Assembly: GCF_000527035.1 (NCBI RefSeq)
Contig: NZ_AZUK01000001.1
Location: forward strand, 1,743,501-1,807,500
Source of the DNA: Tolumonas lignilytica
Lineage (GTDB): Bacteria > Pseudomonadota > Gammaproteobacteria > Enterobacterales > Aeromonadaceae
DNA length: 64,000 nt
Reading direction: 5' to 3'
Part shown: one piece after another, positions 63,952-64,000 of the stretch
Numbering within the stretch: position 1 is the stretch's first letter
Layout: every line of letters starts with the position of its first letter
The notes under the pieces: model-generated
Database searches by the model: none
The model's input: the letters and a program-made list of their open reading frames with translations, nothing else
What the model was told of the DNA's origin: nothing
Position numbers and translations under genes: made by a program

Positions 63952-64000
63952 TAATTGAAGAGTTTGATCATGGCTCAGATTGAACGCTGGCGGCAGGCCT
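63952..64000 (+). rRNA. rrs: 16S ribosomal RNA, 5' end only
   Basis: TTGAAGAGTTTGATCATGGC and the following bases are the universal 5' end of bacterial 16S rRNA. The gene runs out of the window. The exact 5' base is set by alignment with E. coli and may be off by one or two. Confidence 0.97.

Overview
The window is a contiguous piece of a gammaproteobacterial chromosome around the replication origin. The gene content and order (mioC-oriC-mnmG-rsmG-parA-parB-atpIBEFHAGDC, rpmH-rnpA-yidD-yidC-mnmE, dnaA-dnaN-recF-gyrB, glyQS, hemG-rrn) are those of Enterobacterales/Vibrionales/Aeromonadales relatives. The retained chromosomal parAB, perfect parS sites, EarP-type EF-P and an NspS/MbaA-like polyamine module fit an Aeromonadales-type organism such as Tolumonas. 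That genus guess is inference from gene content and balanced base composition; a 16S or protein search would settle it.

Layout. 1-5334 (+): a chemotaxis operon with two tandem paralogous chemoreceptors (the first cut by the window edge) and cheW, cheR, cheD, cheB. 5405-12235 (-): the complete F1Fo ATP synthase operon, followed upstream by parB, parA, rsmG and mnmG. 16686-17233: oriC, with 19 GATC sites, three perfect DnaA boxes and an AT-rich 13-mer array. 17234-19531 (-): mioC, efp and its rhamnosyltransferase earP. 19618-28141: an accessory stretch with two transporters, a LysR regulator divergent from two small secreted proteins, an ArsR/Old Yellow Enzyme pair with a 24-bp palindromic operator candidate, a TetR/detached flavoprotein pair and a chromosomal KfrA-like protein. 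28215-32058 (-): mnmE, yidC, yidD, rnpA, rpmH. 32307-36671: a triple-fusion phospholipid acyltransferase and an XRE regulator that separate rpmH from dnaA. 36824-42850 (+): dnaA-dnaN-recF-gyrB. 43026-47456: a periplasmic polyamine-type binding protein with a GGDEF-EAL receptor, facing a diguanylate cyclase. 48727-50905: avtA and glyQS. 51939-53541: tag and zntB. 53659-59163 (+): a sulfate uptake cluster (sbp, a small hydrolase, cysTWA, a CysB-type regulator). Then tusA, a response regulator/histidine kinase/sugar-binding protein operon, hemG, and the promoter, leader and first bases of a 16S rRNA gene.

How it works together. oriC, DnaA/DnaN, Dam sites, ParAB and parS form the replication and segregation core; MnmE and MnmG jointly modify tRNA wobble uridines; RnpA, RpmH, YidD and YidC link tRNA processing, the ribosome and membrane insertion. 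Two separate operons pair an orphan periplasmic binding protein with a membrane signalling protein (NspS/MbaA-like at 43.0-46.5 kb; binding protein with kinase and regulator at 59.5-62.9 kb). This repeated sensing design, the QFVQF tails on both chemoreceptors, a secreted two-repeat protein of unknown function and a CusF-like protein lacking metal ligands are the least ordinary parts. I saw no CRISPR array, insertion sequence, prophage or defence island.
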